Source: Rubellimicrobium sp. CFH 75288 (lineage in GTDB: Bacteria > Pseudomonadota > Alphaproteobacteria > Rhodobacterales > Rhodobacteraceae). Taken from it: a stretch of 64,000 nt of DNA. The notes below the pieces were generated by a model. That model was not told where the DNA came from. It saw only the letters and a list, made by a program, of their open reading frames with translations, and ran no database searches. The stretch spans positions 186,001-250,000 of the forward strand of contig NZ_WYDP01000008.1 of the NCBI RefSeq assembly GCF_009904055.1. The letters run 5' to 3'. Of the stretch, positions 51,603-59,530 are shown piece by piece (within the stretch, counting starts at the first letter, position 1; the number at the start of each line of letters is the position of its first letter). Made by a program: the position numbers and the translations under genes.

Positions 51603-52694
51603 ATGCTGACCCGACGCAGACTGCTCGCTACCGGGGCCACGACCGCGACGCTCGCCGCCGCGGGGCTGCCCGTCCGCGCCCAGGGGACCGAGCCCCTCAC
51701 CGTGGGCTTCATCTATGTGGGCCCGATCGGCGACGGCGGCTGGACCTATCAGCACGACCAGGGCCGCCTCGCCGTTGAGGAGCATTTCGGCGACCGCGTC
51801 CGCACTGTCTATCAGGAATCCGTCCCCGAGGGCGCCGATGCCGAGCGGGCGATCACCCAGATGGTGCTGGGCGGCGCGGGGCTGATCTTCACCACGTCCT
51901 TCGGCTTCATGGATGCGACCGTCAACGTCGCGCAGCAGTTTCCCGACGTGAAGTTCGAGCACGCCACGGGCTACAAGCGGCTCGACAACCTCGCCACCTA
52001 CGACGCCCGCTTCTACGAGGGACGTGCGGTGATCGGCACGATCGCGGGGCGGATGACCCGGTCCAACAAGATCGGCTACATCGCCTCCTACCCCATCCCC
52101 GAGGTGATCCAGGGCATCAACTCGGCCTTCCTTCATGCCCGCAAGGTCAACCCGGATGTCGAGATGGTGGTGATCTGGGTCTATACCTGGTTCGACCCCG
52201 CCAAGGAGGCCGACGCGGCCCAGGCCATGATCGAGCAGGGCGTGGACGTCATCATGCAGCACACCGACTCGACGGCACCCCAGGCCGCGGCGCAGGCAGC
52301 GGGCAACGTCTTCACCTTCGGCCAGGCCTCGGACATGGCGGCCTTCAAGCCGGTGCCGCGCATCGCCTCGATCATCGACAACTGGGCGCCCTACTACATC
52401 GAGCGCGTGGGCGCCGTGCTGGACGGCACATGGGAGAGCCACGCCCATTGGGGCGGCATCCCCGAGGGCGAGGTGGAGATCGGCGAGATCACCGAAGCGG
52501 TCCCGGACGAGGTGCGCGCCGAGGCCGAGGCCATGATCGAGGCCATCCGCAACCGCGAGTACCACCCCTTCACCGGCCCCATCAACAAGCAGGACGGCAC
52601 CCCTTGGCTGGCCGAGGGAGAGGTCGCCACCGACGAGCAGCTCATCTCCATGAACTTCTACGTCGAGGGCATGACGGGCCAGATCCCGAGCTGA
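51603..52694 (+). CDS. BMP-family substrate-binding lipoprotein-like protein (purine/nucleoside)
   Basis: The 363-residue protein has a twin-arginine-like signal (TRRRLLATGA) cleaved near residue 27 and the BMP/PnrA periplasmic-binding fold: VGFIYVGPIGDGGWTYQHDQG, FGFMDATVNVAQQFPDVKFEHATGY and GYIASYPIPEVIQGINSA. No lipobox cysteine is present, so it is a soluble periplasmic receptor rather than a lipoprotein. BMP proteins bind nucleosides or purine bases. Linkage to xdhABC supports a purine ligand. Confidence 0.9.
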   Translation: MLTRRRLLATGATTATLAAAGLPVRAQGTEPLTVGFIYVGPIGDGGWTYQHDQGRLAVEEHFGDRVRTVYQESVPEGADAERAITQMVLGGAGLIFTTSFGFMDATVNVAQQFPDVKFEHATGYKRLDNLATYDARFYEGRAVIGTIAGRMTRSNKIGYIASYPIPEVIQGINSAFLHARKVNPDVEMVVIWVYTWFDPAKEADAAQAMIEQGVDVIMQHTDSTAPQAAAQAAGNVFTFGQASDMAAFKPVPRIASIIDNWAPYYIERVGAVLDGTWESHAHWGGIPEGEVEIGEITEAVPDEVRAEAEAMIEAIRNREYHPFTGPINKQDGTPWLAEGEVATDEQLISMNFYVEGMTGQIPS

Positions 52695-52702
52695 TCGGGG
52701 CG

Positions 52703-52734
52703 GCGGGCCGCGCGGCGCACGCGGCGCGGCCCGC
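52703..52734. terminator. Strong 11-bp hairpin after the BMP protein gene
   Basis: GCGGGCCGCGC (52703-52713) and GCGCGGCCCGC (52724-52734) form a perfect 11-base stem with a 10-base loop, eight bases after the stop of the substrate-binding protein gene. No T-run follows. It may stabilise the operon transcript end or slow RNA polymerase before the FAD-oxidoreductase gene that starts at 52746. Confidence 0.45.
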
Positions 52735-52745
52735 GGGGGTGAACC

Positions 52746-53807
52746 ATGACCGACTTTCTGGTGATCGGCGGCGGGATCGCCGGCGTCTCGGCCGCCGCGC
52801 GGCTCTCGGCCCTGGGCTCGGTGCTGCTGCTCGAGGCCGAGGACAACTTGGCGCACCACGCCTCGTCGCGGTCGGCGGCGGTGTTCGAGGGGACCTACGG
52901 CGCGCCCGAGACGGTGGCGCTCAACCGCGCCTCGCGGCCCGAGCTGGAGGAGCGCGGCGTTCTGACCCCGCGCGGCCTCCTGACCCTCGCGCTACCCGCG
53001 GACGAGGCCGCCTTCGAGGCGGAGCTGCGCATCGAGGGCATGGAGGAGATCCCGCTGCCCGAGGCGCGGCGGCTGTTTCCGCCCCTGGGCCGGGCCGTCG
53101 CGCGGGCGGCCTTTCACCCCGACACGCTGGATCTCGACACCGACCGGCTGCTGCAGGGCTTGGCGCGCGAGGCGCGAGCGTCGGGCGCGCGCCTTCTGAC
53201 CCGAGCGCCGGTCGCGGCGATCCGGCGCGACGGCGCCGGCTGGGCCGTCGAGGCGGGGGGCGGGACGCACCGGGCGGGCCGGATCGTGAACGCCGCCGGG
53301 CCGTGGGCGGACCGGGTCGCGGCCATGGCGGGCCTGCCGCCGCTCGGCCTCCGACCGCTGCGCCGGTCGATGGCGCGAATCCCCTCGCCCGCCGACCCCT
53401 CGGCCTGGCCGATGGTGCAGGGCGCGGGCGAGACGTTCTACATGAAGCCCGACGCGGGCGCCCTTCTCGTCTCGCCCGCCGAGGAGGACCCGGCCGAGCC
53501 GCACGACGCCTGGGCCGACGACCTGGTTCTGGCCGAGGGCCTCGCCCGGTTCGAGGCCCATGCCGAGATCGCGGTGACGCGCCTTCTGGCCAGCTGGGCA
53601 GGGCTCAGGACCTTTGCGCCCGACCGGCGCCTCGTCCTTGGGCCCGATCCGCTCGAGCCGCTGTTCCTGTGGTGCGCGGGACAGGGCGGCTACGGCTTCC
53701 AGACCGCCTGTGCCGCCAGCCGGCACCTGGCCGAGACGGCCGCCGGCGCGGACCCGACCCTGGGCCCGGCCTTGGCGGCCGCCCTCTCGCCGGCGCGCTT
53801 CCGCTGA
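52746..53807 (+). CDS. FAD-dependent D-amino-acid dehydrogenase, DauA-like
   Basis: The 353-residue DAO-family flavoprotein has IGGGIAGVSAAARLS at the N-terminus, then HHASSRSAAVFEGTYG and the C-terminal GAGETFYMKPDAGALLVSPAEEDP, WAGLRTFAPD and AGQGGYGFQTA blocks. These correspond closely to D-arginine dehydrogenase (DauA) of Pseudomonas. It probably oxidises D-amino acids to imino acids, passing electrons to the respiratory chain or a quinone. There is no signal peptide. Substrate preference for basic D-amino acids is an inference from the family. Confidence 0.85.
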   Translation: MTDFLVIGGGIAGVSAAARLSALGSVLLLEAEDNLAHHASSRSAAVFEGTYGAPETVALNRASRPELEERGVLTPRGLLTLALPADEAAFEAELRIEGMEEIPLPEARRLFPPLGRAVARAAFHPDTLDLDTDRLLQGLAREARASGARLLTRAPVAAIRRDGAGWAVEAGGGTHRAGRIVNAAGPWADRVAAMAGLPPLGLRPLRRSMARIPSPADPSAWPMVQGAGETFYMKPDAGALLVSPAEEDPAEPHDAWADDLVLAEGLARFEAHAEIAVTRLLASWAGLRTFAPDRRLVLGPDPLEPLFLWCAGQGGYGFQTACAASRHLAETAAGADPTLGPALAAALSPARFR

Positions 53808-53879
53808 GGGGCTCCGGCGGCGCTTGCCCGGCGCGCGCGCGGCAGGCAACGTCGGGGCGGGGCAGAAACGGAGCAGACC

Positions 53880-54344
53880 ATGACTACCCGCATCCTCGCG
53901 GCGGCGCTCGCGCTCGCGCCCTTCTCCGCCGCCGCCCAGTCCCTGCCGCTCGACCGCGTGCTGCCGGGGCTCAATCCCTGCGCCGGGCTCAGCGCCCAGC
54001 AATGGGGCGTCCCCGTCGGCCTCGACGTGCTCGAGGAGGCGTCGCTCGACGCGCTCGACCTCCAGCTGCGGGGCCAGGAGGCGGCGGTGTCGCTCTCGGG
54101 GCGGCTGGCCTGCCGGACGGGGGCGGACGCGCTGGTGCCCGGCAACGCGGCTGCCGCGCTGCAGGCCAGCGCGCAGATGTCGCTGGCCGATTGCTCGGTG
54201 CGAGGGCTCGACCTCCGGCTCGGCCCCTTCGGCGGCAGCTACGCCCCCGTTCTCGAGGCGATGGCGCCCGAGCTGCGCCGCCTGCTCGAGGCGCAGGCGC
54301 TCGACGCCTTCGGCCGGGCCTGCCGCGACCTGCGGGGCTACTGA
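53880..54344 (+). CDS. Exported protein of unknown function
   Basis: The 154-residue protein has a signal peptide (about residues 1-19, ending SAAAQ). The mature part has cysteines at NPCAGL, RLACRTG and ADCSV and near the end at GRACRD, which may form two disulfide bonds in the periplasm. I recognise no domain. It is preceded by a clean 72-base gap and GGAG, and the rlmJ gene follows 28 bases later. Confidence 0.7.
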   Translation: MTTRILAAALALAPFSAAAQSLPLDRVLPGLNPCAGLSAQQWGVPVGLDVLEEASLDALDLQLRGQEAAVSLSGRLACRTGADALVPGNAAAALQASAQMSLADCSVRGLDLRLGPFGGSYAPVLEAMAPELRRLLEAQALDAFGRACRDLRGY

Positions 54345-54372
54345 CCGCGCGCGGTCCGTGCTAGCAGGGGCC

Positions 54373-55179
54373 ATGCTCTCCTACCAGCACGGCTATCACG
54401 CCGGAAACCTCGCCGATGTCCACAAGCATGGCTATCTGGCCTGGGCGCTCGCGGCCATGGCGGCGAAGCCCAAGCCGCTCTCCTATCTCGAGACCCATGC
54501 GGGGCGCGGCCTCTACGACCTCTCCTCGCCCGAGGCGCGCCGCACCGGCGAGGCGGCCGGCGGCATCGCGCGCACCGAAGGCTGGTTCGCCCCCGGCGAC
54601 CCCTACCTTGGCGCGCTGGCCGGGACGCGCCGCCGCCACGGCCCCTCGGCCTATCCCGGCTCACCGCTGATCGCCGCGCTGCTGCTGCGCCCCGGCGACA
54701 CGCTCCGCCTGGCCGAGCTGCACCCGGCCGAGCACGAGGCGCTGGGGCGCGCCCTGCCCCGCCCGGCCCGGATCGAGCGGACGGACGGGCTGCGCGCCGC
54801 CCTTGCCTGGACGCCGCCCATGCCGCGCCGGGGCCTGCTCGTCGTGGACCCCTCGTGGGAGGTGAAGTCCGACTACGAGGCCGTGCCCGCCATGCTCGAG
54901 CGGGTGGCCCGCAAATGGCCCGTGGGCGTGCTGGTCCTGTGGTATCCGCTTCTGCCGGACGGTCGCCACGCGCCGATGCTCGACCGGCTGGGCTCGGCCC
55001 TGCCCGGCGCGCTGCGCCACGAGGTCCGCTTTGCCCCCGTGCGGCCGGGGCACGGGATGGAGGGGTCCGGCCTGTTCGTCGTCAATCCTCCCTGGGGCAG
55101 CGAAGGACGGCTCGCCTGGCTGGGCGAGCGGTTCGGGGCGCTGGATCAGCCCTCCCGCCCGTTGACCGTTTCGCGATAG
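54373..55179 (+). CDS. rlmJ: 23S rRNA (adenine-2030-N6)-methyltransferase RlmJ
   Basis: The 268-residue protein matches RlmJ: MLSYQHGYHAGNLADVHKH at the start, YLETHAGRGLYDLSS (SAM-binding region), YPGSPLIAALLLRPGD and the C-terminal GSGLFVVNPPWG. The catalytic motif is DPSW (159-162) rather than the DPPY of E. coli. The ATG at 54373 agrees with the conserved N-terminus; an in-frame ATG at 54358 adds five residues. It methylates A2030 of 23S rRNA. Its last 34 bases overlap the convergent potassium channel gene. Confidence 0.9.
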   Translation: MLSYQHGYHAGNLADVHKHGYLAWALAAMAAKPKPLSYLETHAGRGLYDLSSPEARRTGEAAGGIARTEGWFAPGDPYLGALAGTRRRHGPSAYPGSPLIAALLLRPGDTLRLAELHPAEHEALGRALPRPARIERTDGLRAALAWTPPMPRRGLLVVDPSWEVKSDYEAVPAMLERVARKWPVGVLVLWYPLLPDGRHAPMLDRLGSALPGALRHEVRFAPVRPGHGMEGSGLFVVNPPWGSEGRLAWLGERFGALDQPSRPLTVSR

Positions 55180-55592
55180 CCTTCGCGCACATGGCCCAGC
55201 CCCTCGATCAGCAGGGTCGTGAGCAGGCCGATATTGATGAAGCCGTTGGCCGCCGCCATGGCGCCCAGGATGCGCCGGTCGCCCGTCACCACCACGTCGC
55301 CGTAGCCCACCGTCGTGTACGAGGCGAGCGCATAGTAATAGGCCGTCTCCCAGTCGGCGAACAGGCCCGACCAGCGCAGCGCCACGGTCCAGATCGTCAC
55401 GCCCGCCAGCACCACGGCCAGCACCAGCGCCCCCGCCCCCGTCACCACCAGCACGAGCTTGCCCGCATGGGGCGGCTCGCGCAGCCAGCGACGGCGGTGG
55501 GTGAACACGACCTCGGCCGCCCAGAACCCCAGCCCCGAGACGACAAGGGACAGCATCGTGACGAGCGAACCGATAATGATCTGCTGCAGCAT
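55146..55592 (-). CDS. Two-TM potassium channel family protein
   Basis: The 148-residue protein has the Ion_trans_2 layout. An N-terminal helix (about 4-30) precedes a second helix (about 45-68), then a pore loop with the K+ selectivity filter TTVGYGD and a final helix (about 108-130). No regulatory RCK domain follows. It should be an inner-membrane K+ channel. The stop lies inside the 3' end of rlmJ on the other strand. Confidence 0.88.
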   Translation of the reverse strand: MLQQIIIGSLVTMLSLVVSGLGFWAAEVVFTHRRRWLREPPHAGKLVLVVTGAGALVLAVVLAGVTIWTVALRWSGLFADWETAYYYALASYTTVGYGDVVVTGDRRILGAMAAANGFINIGLLTTLLIEGLGHVREGYRETVNGREG

Positions 55593-55688
55593 GGGAGCCC
55601 GGCCGCCACCCTGTCCGGTCCCGTCCCGCCCCGCAAGGGGGGCCGGCGGCCCTTTCTTCGGCCGCAGGCTGCGCTATCCTCCCCGCCC

Positions 55689-56207
55689 ATGTTCGAGAGC
55701 CTCCTGCGCCGCCTGCTTGCCCCCGAACCCGACCGTCTGCCCGAGCCCGACTCGCGTCTGGCGCTGGCGGCCCTGCTGGTCCGGGTGGGCCGGGCCGACG
55801 GCCATTACTCGGCGCCCGAGACAGAGCGGATCGACGCCGTGCTGCGCTGCCGCTACGGGCTGGACGCCGCCGCCGCCGCCGCCCTGCGCCGCGAGGCCGA
55901 GATCCTCGAAGAGGAGGCCCCCGATACCGTCCGGTTCACCCGCGCCGTCAAGGAGCACGTCGCCTACGAGGACCGTCTCGGCGTGATCGAGGCCCTGTGG
56001 GAGGTGGCCCTGGCCGACGGCCGCCGCGACGCCGAGGAGGACGGGCTCATGCGCCTCGTCGCGCCGCTTCTGGGGGTGGAAGACGTGGACAGCGGGCTGG
56101 CCCGGCAGCGCGTCGAGGCCCGGCTGGACGGAGGGGCATCGGGCGAAGGGCCGGGCGGCGCGGCCGGCGGGGGCCCGACGGGGCCGTGGGGGCGGGCCGG
56201 GAGGTGA
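55689..56207 (+). CDS. TerB-like (tellurite-resistance/DjlA-type) helical protein
   Basis: The 172-residue product has a helical domain of TerB type: SRLALAALLVRVGRADGHYS, ETERIDAVL, then VIEALWEVALADGRRDAEED and LMRLVAPLLGV. The two acidic DG repeats are the usual TerB metal-binding signature. The C-terminus is a glycine-rich disordered tail. Its stop overlaps the start of the PhnD-like gene (GTGA). The function in this setting is unknown. Confidence 0.82.
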   Translation: MFESLLRRLLAPEPDRLPEPDSRLALAALLVRVGRADGHYSAPETERIDAVLRCRYGLDAAAAAALRREAEILEEEAPDTVRFTRAVKEHVAYEDRLGVIEALWEVALADGRRDAEEDGLMRLVAPLLGVEDVDSGLARQRVEARLDGGASGEGPGGAAGGGPTGPWGRAGR

Positions 56208-56998
56208 TCGCCGCCCTGCCGATGTACGACCGCCCCGAGAACGCGGCCGCCCACGACCGCCTCTGGGCCGCCGTGCGCGACGGGCTGCGCGCGCGGGGGG
56301 TGGCCGCGCCCGACGCGCTCGACCGCGGCCTCTCGCCGGCGGAAGGATGGGCGCGGCCGGACCTGGTCCTGGGCCAGATCTGCAACCTGCCTTGGCGCGC
56401 GCTGTTCCGGGGGCGGGTGACGATCGTGGCCGCGGCCGATCATGCGGTCGAGGGCTGCGCCCCCGGCTTCTACCGGAGCGTCATCGTCGCGCGGGCCGAC
56501 GACCCGGCCCCCGGCGACCGCTTCGCCCTGAACGAGCCGCTGTCCAACTCGGGCTGGGACATGCCGCAGGCCTGGGCGCGCGCGGAGGGTCGCCCCCTGC
56601 GCCCGGTCTTGGCGACGGGCTCGCACCGCGCCTCGGCGCTGGCAGTGGCCGAAGGGCGCGCGGATCTGGCCGGCATCGACGCGGTGACCTGGAGCCTCCT
56701 GCGCCGCTGGGAGGGGTGGACGGCGCGCCTGCGGGTCCTCGCCCTGACCGAGCCCAGCCCCGGCATGACCTTCGTCTGCGCCCCCGGCCACGACCCCGCC
56801 CCCCTGCGCGCGGCGCTGGAGAGGGCCATCGGGGGCCTTTCCGCGGAGGACCGCGCCGCCCTGGGAGAGCTGCGCGGCCTGGCCGACCTGCCGCCCTCGG
56901 CCTACGACCGCCCCCTGCCTCCGCCGCCGGACCTTCCGGCGGTTGCATCCGCGGCCGACTTGCCCTCTGCTGGTCCCGCCAGCCGAGAAAGCGCATGA
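56204..56998 (+). CDS. PhnD-like phosphate/phosphonate-binding-fold protein, no signal peptide
   Basis: The protein (264 residues from GTG 56204) matches the PhnD-like substrate-binding family: IAALPMYDRPENAAAHDRLW, LVLGQICNLPWRALFRGRV, ALNEPLSNSGWDMPQAW, VLATGSHRASALAVAEGRADLAGIDAVTW. There is no signal peptide, so it is probably cytoplasmic and may act as a ligand-binding protein rather than a transport receptor. The GTG overlaps the terB-like stop, and its stop overlaps the ABC ATPase start. An ATG at 56222 is an alternative start but would cut into the conserved segment. Confidence 0.8.
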   Translation: MIAALPMYDRPENAAAHDRLWAAVRDGLRARGVAAPDALDRGLSPAEGWARPDLVLGQICNLPWRALFRGRVTIVAAADHAVEGCAPGFYRSVIVARADDPAPGDRFALNEPLSNSGWDMPQAWARAEGRPLRPVLATGSHRASALAVAEGRADLAGIDAVTWSLLRRWEGWTARLRVLALTEPSPGMTFVCAPGHDPAPLRAALERAIGGLSAEDRAALGELRGLADLPPSAYDRPLPPPPDLPAVASAADLPSAGPASRESA

Positions 56999-57786
56999 CC
57001 CCCGAGCCAGCCCCTGCCCCGCCGCCTGTCATCGAGATCCGCGACCTTCACAAGTCCTACGGAAGCCTCGAGGTCCTGAAGGGAGTCTCGATCACCGCGC
57101 CGGCGGGGCATGTGGTGGCGATGATCGGCTCCTCGGGCTCGGGCAAGTCCACGCTGCTGCGCTGCTGCAACCTTCTCGAGGACAGCCAGCAGGGCGAGGT
57201 GATCTTCTGCGGCGAACCGGTCCGCTGGCGCGGCACCGGCGCCCATCGCCGCCCGGCGGACCGCGCGCAGGTGGTCCGCATCCGCACCAACCTGTCGATG
57301 GTCTTCCAGAGCTTCAACCTCTGGTCGCACATGACGGTCCTCCAGAACGTCATGGAGGCGCCCGTCACCGTCCTTGGCCAGGACCGCGCGGAGGTCGAGG
57401 CGCGCGCGCGGGCCTATCTGGCCAAGGTGGGGATCGCGGACAAGGCGGATGCCTGGCCGGCCCAGCTCTCGGGCGGGCAGCAGCAGCGCGCCGCCATCGC
57501 CCGCGCCCTCTGCATGGAGCCCAAGGCCCTGCTCTTCGACGAGCCGACCTCGGCGCTCGACCCCGAACTGGAGCAGGAGGTCGTGCGCGTCATCAAGGCC
57601 CTGGCCGAGGAGGGGCGGACCATGATCATCGTCACCCACGACATGCGGCTTGCCGCCGACGTGGCGCACCATGTCGTCTTTCTCCACAGGGGCGTCATCG
57701 AGGAGGAGGGTCCGCCCGAGGCGCTGTTCGGCGCGCCGCGATCCGAGCGGTTGCGGGGGTTCCTGTCGGCGACGCAGCCCGCCTGA
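56995..57786 (+). CDS. ABC transporter ATP-binding protein, polar amino acid type
   Basis: The 263-residue ATPase has Walker A GSSGSGKST, Q-loop VFQSFNLWSHMTVLQN, signature LSGGQQQRAAIARAL and Walker B ALLFDEPTSALDPE followed by the THDM switch. The segment matches HisP/GlnQ/OccP-type amino-acid importers. The start overlaps the PhnD-like gene stop. The substrate-binding protein and two permeases follow as separate genes. Confidence 0.94.
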   Translation: MTPEPAPAPPPVIEIRDLHKSYGSLEVLKGVSITAPAGHVVAMIGSSGSGKSTLLRCCNLLEDSQQGEVIFCGEPVRWRGTGAHRRPADRAQVVRIRTNLSMVFQSFNLWSHMTVLQNVMEAPVTVLGQDRAEVEARARAYLAKVGIADKADAWPAQLSGGQQQRAAIARALCMEPKALLFDEPTSALDPELEQEVVRVIKALAEEGRTMIIVTHDMRLAADVAHHVVFLHRGVIEEEGPPEALFGAPRSERLRGFLSATQPA

Positions 57787-57820
57787 CCCCGGGTCGCCCG
57801 CGCCCCCGGACGCAGCGGCC

Positions 57821-57849
57821 TTGAGATTTCCGGCGAAACCCTGTTCCAT
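57821..57849 (+). promoter_or_regulatory. Candidate promoter before the amino-acid-binding protein gene
   Basis: TTGAGA (57821-57826) and TTCCAT (57844-57849) are 17 bases apart in an unusually AT-rich patch between the ATPase and binding-protein genes. It would allow extra expression of the binding protein, which is common for ABC receptors. Confidence 0.35.
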
Positions 57850-57882
57850 GCTCCCCACCCACAGGGAAGGGAGACAAGAAGA

Positions 57883-58602
57883 ATGAGGATCGCTCTCGCC
57901 TCCGCGCTCGCGCTCTGCGCCGGCGCGGCGCTCGCGCAGGACGTGGTGCGCATCGGCACCGAAGGCGCCTATCCCCCGTACAACTTCATCAACGACGCGG
58001 GCGAGCTGGCCGGCTTCGAGATCGACCTCGGCAACGAGATCTGCGCTCGGGCGGGCCTGACCTGCGAATGGGTCACGAACGACTGGGATTCGATCATCCC
58101 CAACCTCGTGTCCGGCAACTACGACGTCATCATGGCCGGCATGTCCATCACCGAGGAGCGCGCCCAGGTCATCTCCTTCACCCAGGACTATTATCCTCCC
58201 ACGGCCTCGGCCTATGTCGCCCTGTCGGAGGATGCCGACATCATGGGCGTCGTCGCCGCGCAGGTGAACACGATCCAGGCTGGGCACGTCGCCGAGTCTG
58301 GCGCCACGCTGCTCGAGTTCGCCACGCCCGAGGAGACGGTCGCCGCCGTCCGCAACGGCGAGGCCGATGCCGTCTTCGCCGATTACGACTACCTCCTGCC
58401 CATCGTCGAGGCCTCGGGGGGCGAGCTGGTCTTCGTGGGCGAGCGCGTGCCGCTGGGCGGCGGCGTCGGGGCCGGCCTGCGCCAGACCGACGATGCGCTG
58501 CGCGAGCAGTTCGATGCCGTCATCACCGAGATGAAGGCCGACGGCTCGCTCAATGCCCTTCTGGCGGAATGGTTCCCCGGCGACGAGGTGCCATCCTACT
58601 GA
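57883..58602 (+). CDS. Amino-acid ABC transporter substrate-binding protein
   Basis: The 239-residue protein has a signal peptide (about 1-19, ending ALAQD) and the bacterial extracellular solute-binding family 3 fold: RIGTEGAYPPYNFINDAGELAGFEIDLGNEICARAGL, DWDSIIPNLVSGNYDVIMAGMSITEERAQVISFT and a C-terminal EMKADGSLNALLAEWFP. This is the lysine/arginine/ornithine-type receptor. GGGAGA precedes the ATG. Confidence 0.92.
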   Translation: MRIALASALALCAGAALAQDVVRIGTEGAYPPYNFINDAGELAGFEIDLGNEICARAGLTCEWVTNDWDSIIPNLVSGNYDVIMAGMSITEERAQVISFTQDYYPPTASAYVALSEDADIMGVVAAQVNTIQAGHVAESGATLLEFATPEETVAAVRNGEADAVFADYDYLLPIVEASGGELVFVGERVPLGGGVGAGLRQTDDALREQFDAVITEMKADGSLNALLAEWFPGDEVPSY

Positions 58603-58648
58603 GCGCGCTTGACCGGCCCGGGGGGGTTCTCCCGGGCCATCCTTCGCC

Positions 58649-59530
58649 ATGTGCGATGATCCCGCCAATCTCGACACGCTGCTCTGGTTCGTCTGCTACC
58701 TGACGACCGGCAAGCATCTGGCCTTCTACGGCGCCTTCGGGACGGTGCTGCTGCTGCTCGCGGTGACGGCGCCTGTCGCGCTGCTTCTGGGCTTCGGCGG
58801 AGCGATCGCGGCCCGCTCCCGCCTCGCGCCGGTCGCCTGGCTGGGCAAGGGCTATATCGCCGTTGTCCGCGGGGTGCCGGACATCGCCTTTTTCCTGTTC
58901 TTCGTGATCGCGCTCGACCAGGGGCTCGAATGGCTGCGCCACCAGTGGCTCTGCCCCGACTGGACCGAGCCGGTCCGCCAGGGCCAGAACTTCCTCGTCT
59001 GCCCCGAAGCCAAGCTGCCGCTGGCCACGGCGCCGCAATGGATCCACGAGGTCTATGGTTTCGCCCTCGCCGTCGTGACCTTCGCGATCGTGTTCGGCGC
59101 CTTCGCCGCCAATGTCCTCTATGGCGCCATGGCGGCCGTTCCCCGGGCGCAGATCGAGACGGCCGAGGCCTACGGCATGACCCATGCCCAGGCCTTCCGG
59201 CGCGTGCTCGTGCCGCAGATGTGGGTCTACGCCCTGCCGGGCCTGTCCAACCTGTGGATGATCCTCATCAAGGCGTCGCCGCTCCTGTTCCTGCTCGGCG
59301 TGCGCGACATCGTCTACTGGGCGCGCGAGCTGGGCGCGACCCAGACGCCGCGCTTCACCGACTATCCGCACGGCGACTGGCGGATGTGGTATTTCCTCTT
59401 CCTGCTGGTGTTCTACCTCGCCCTCACCCGTCTGTCGGAAATCGTGCTCGGGCGGGTGATGCGCCGTCTGACCCGCGGGCAGGCCATGGCGGGCGGCGAG
59501 GTCCAGCGCCGCGCCGAGGCGGCCGCATGA
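58649..59530 (+). CDS. Amino-acid ABC transporter permease (first)
   Basis: The 293-residue permease has about five helices and the EAA loop ETAEAYGMTHAQAFRRVLVPQ. An unusual insertion (about residues 95-135, with two cysteines and a WLCPDW segment) lies between helices and probably faces the periplasm. The gene sits 46 bases after the binding protein and overlaps the second permease (ATGA). Confidence 0.92.
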   Translation: MCDDPANLDTLLWFVCYLTTGKHLAFYGAFGTVLLLLAVTAPVALLLGFGGAIAARSRLAPVAWLGKGYIAVVRGVPDIAFFLFFVIALDQGLEWLRHQWLCPDWTEPVRQGQNFLVCPEAKLPLATAPQWIHEVYGFALAVVTFAIVFGAFAANVLYGAMAAVPRAQIETAEAYGMTHAQAFRRVLVPQMWVYALPGLSNLWMILIKASPLLFLLGVRDIVYWARELGATQTPRFTDYPHGDWRMWYFLFLLVFYLALTRLSEIVLGRVMRRLTRGQAMAGGEVQRRAEAAA

